Below are positions 62,305 through 64,000 of a stretch of DNA of 64,000 nucleotides, piece by piece. Both the position numbers and the translations under genes were made by a program. Positions within the stretch are counted from its first letter, which is position 1; each line of letters begins with the position of its first letter. Below the pieces are notes generated by a model. It ran no database searches. It was not told where the DNA came from and saw nothing but the letters and a program-made list of their open reading frames with translations. This stretch comes from Mytilus trossulus (Eukaryota > Mollusca > Bivalvia > Mytilida > Mytilidae): NCBI RefSeq assembly GCF_036588685.1, contig NC_086375.1, positions 38,710,566 to 38,774,565 of the forward strand. The letters run 5' to 3'.

Positions 62305-62530
62305 ATATTAGATAAACTCATCATTGATACCAGGACTAAATTTAGTTTATACGCCAGACGCTTGTTTCGTCTACAAAAGACTCATCAGTAACGCTCGAAT
62401 CCAAAAAAGTTTAAAATGCCAAATAAGGTACGAAGTTGAAGAGCATTGAGAACCAAAAATTCCTAAAAGTTTTGCCAAATACAGATAAGGTTATCTATGC
62501 CCGAGGCAGAAAAGGCTTAGCATTTCAAAA
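62305..62530 (-). repeat. R1 interspersed repeat (pair of 45123-45350)
   Basis: It contains CCAGACGCTTGTTTCGTCTACAAAAGACTCATCAGTAACGC, in the same place in the duplicate as the left-hand copy. Confidence 0.8.
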
Positions 62531-62790
62531 AATTCAAAAATTTTGTAAACAGTAAATTTATCAATATAACCATATCAATGACAATTCATGTCAGCACAAA
62601 AGGGCCTTTCCTTCCATATAATAAAAACATTGATAAAATGGTTGTATCCTAAAATCATGTTTTAAATCTTGCATTTGAGTATATATTTCAATGGTTCCAG
62701 ATGATAATGAGAAGTTAAGTGTGAAATGTAATTTGATGATCGTATATGACCTGGACGGATGTGGAGTCAGGCGACCCACATGATGTTTCC

Positions 62791-63213
62791 TCTTACACTA
62801 AAAAAAGTACAATCTATTAAGGCAGGAAAGACATAATATTTCATGTCTTAGGAAGGAAGGGTCTTTTATTTATGTCCCTTATTTAAGGTGTGGACTTGAT
62901 AAAGGTTAGAGATTCAGAAGGGGGACAAAAGATACCAGAGGGATAGTCAAAATCATAGATAGAAAATAAACTGACAACGCCATGACAAAAGACAAACAGA
63001 CTATAATGGTTTACTTTTATAAATTGATTCTTGGATGGAGAGTTGTCTCATTGGCACTCAAATAATATCTTCCTAAATCTAATAATAATATACAAAACAC
63101 AATATAAAAACTAAAAACTAAGTAAAAAGAACTCCACCAAAAACTACGGGTGATCTCGGGTGCTCTGGAAAGGTAAGCAGCTCCTGTTCCGCCGCGATAG
63201 CAGATTCAGACAT
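62791..63213. repeat. R6 and R4 fragments
   Basis: R6 (62935-63000, minus) has AAGATACCAGAGGGATAGTCAAA and AACTGACAACGCCATGACAAA. R4 (62998-63085, plus) has TATAATGGTTTACTTTTATAAATTG and GAGTTGTCTCATTGGCACTCA. Confidence 0.65.
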
Positions 63214-63360
63214 TCAGGGTTGAGTTCAATATCGTAGCGGCTACTTCAATGTAGGTAGCTTCTATCAATATTTGTGTAGCAGCTAGTCTATAGCTACACG
63301 TTCAATAGACAAAACCTACCTAGCACTACGTAGATGCTACGATATTGAACTCAACCCTGA
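63214..63360. mobile_element. 147-bp MITE with perfect 25-bp terminal inverted repeats
   Basis: TCAGGGTTGAGTTCAATATCGTAGC at 63214-63238 is the exact inverse of 63336-63360. The interior also has complementary parts (GTAGGTAG/CTACCTA). The element has no coding capacity. No clear target duplication is visible, so the transposase family is open; the CAGGG end is compatible with hAT. Confidence 0.88.
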
Positions 63361-64000
63361 TGTATCCTCTCCCTTTTTTCCAATGATAGAAAATTACCAT
63401 TCCGTTTTTCGCTTATGTTATTTCAGGCATGGATAAAAAAATATATTTGACAAATATTTAATTTGTTATAATTGCAACTGTTAAAGTAATTGGAATTTGA
63501 ATGGTTTCAGAAACTTTTGAGTATCCGATTGGAAAATATCTGATCTTCATGATCTTGAAAATGTGATCTTATCGTGTCAACATAGCTCATTTCTACCACT
63601 CATTAGATAGGAAGTGAATTCTAAGACTACGGTAAAATTAGGTTTGCAGTAAGAGTTAGTGTAGTCTACTATGGTACATGTAATAAGTTAAGGTTTATGT
63701 ACCCGTCTGTGGCCATTTTTGTACGAACTTTTCAAACTTCAATTGTATCAAAACTACAGACATAATGAATAATAGAGATAGGTCATTTTGTACATATTCC
63801 TAGGGGAAACTTGATGCAAAGCATTATTTTTTACTGTTCCATTGCATGTAATAGAAAAAGAGGACTTTGTGGTAAATAAATCAAGATTTTTATAGAAAAT
63901 CCACAGCCTTTATCCTTGTACTCTCATATTTGGCAATTTGATGACTAATAGATATAAGATTATTGCATGCAGTGCTAGCATTGATTTCCTTCAACAAGTT
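63361..64000. other. Right edge, nothing recognised
   Basis: AT-rich with no gene. If a third ABCG5-like copy exists to the right, its exon 9 would be expected beyond here; I found no match to exon 9 in this stretch. Confidence 0.45.

Larger units (their letters stand above)
59090..62790. repeat. Right copy of the segmental duplication (with 40010-46030)
   Basis: Collinear with the left block (landmarks given there). The interval corresponding to about 43290-44705, which in the left copy holds the last exon of ABCG5-like gene 2, is missing: homology goes straight from TGTAATTTTGCCGC (about 61990) to the R4 end at 61995-62062. I therefore see no ABCG5-like exon in this copy. R4 (60385-60555), R3 (60635-60872) and R1 (61395-61535) are present here but not in the left copy. 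Confidence 0.85.

Overview
This window looks like nuclear DNA from a bivalve mollusc, most probably a mussel of the Mytilus type. The evidence is AT-rich sequence, spliced genes with GT-AG introns, a non-LTR retrotransposon, a tRNA-headed SINE, and many copies of short interspersed families that I know as typical of mussel genomes. Species assignment is inference.

Layout. (1) 1-3364: the 3' part of a LINE with an uninterrupted endonuclease-reverse transcriptase ORF that runs in from before the window and ends in a TTAC-repeat tail. (2) 5.5-16.3 kb: two plus-strand, single-coding-exon GT31 (beta-1,3-galactosyltransferase-like) genes at 7599-8699 and 15204-16301. They are tandem paralogues of 366 and 365 residues. 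A 3 x 150-bp tandem repeat and two foldback elements lie around them. (3) 17.5-25.2 kb: a complete ten-coding-exon ABCG5-like half transporter on the minus strand. (4) 25.2-43.9 kb: repeat-rich intergenic DNA, including an 89-bp hairpin MITE with an 8-bp target duplication and a nested repeat-in-repeat insertion. (5) 43.9-54.4 kb: a second ABCG5-like gene on the minus strand. Eight of its ten coding exons have exactly the same length as in the first copy; its last intron is swollen to 3.8 kb by repeats. (6) 54.4-64 kb: intergenic DNA in which 59.1-62.8 kb is a diverged direct duplicate of 40.0-46.0 kb, the 3' flank, last exon and last intron of the second transporter gene. The right-hand copy lacks the exon, which suggests a relic or the truncated end of a third ABCG5-like copy to the right.

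Function. Both transporter genes keep Walker A, Q-loop, signature, Walker B, H-loop and the membrane domain, so both should make ABCG half transporters (vertebrate ABCG5 pairs with ABCG8 to export sterols). No ABCG8-like partner is visible, although in vertebrates it sits head to head with ABCG5. The GT31 enzymes should be Golgi type II membrane proteins that extend glycans. Nothing links the two gene pairs functionally; the shared theme is local tandem duplication in repeat-dense DNA. I did not find a convincing new multi-gene system. The most interesting signals are the duplicated 3' flank with a missing exon, the repeat that abuts a splice donor, and several well-preserved foldback elements.

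Repeat families are labelled R1-R8 here for cross-reference only; these are not database names.
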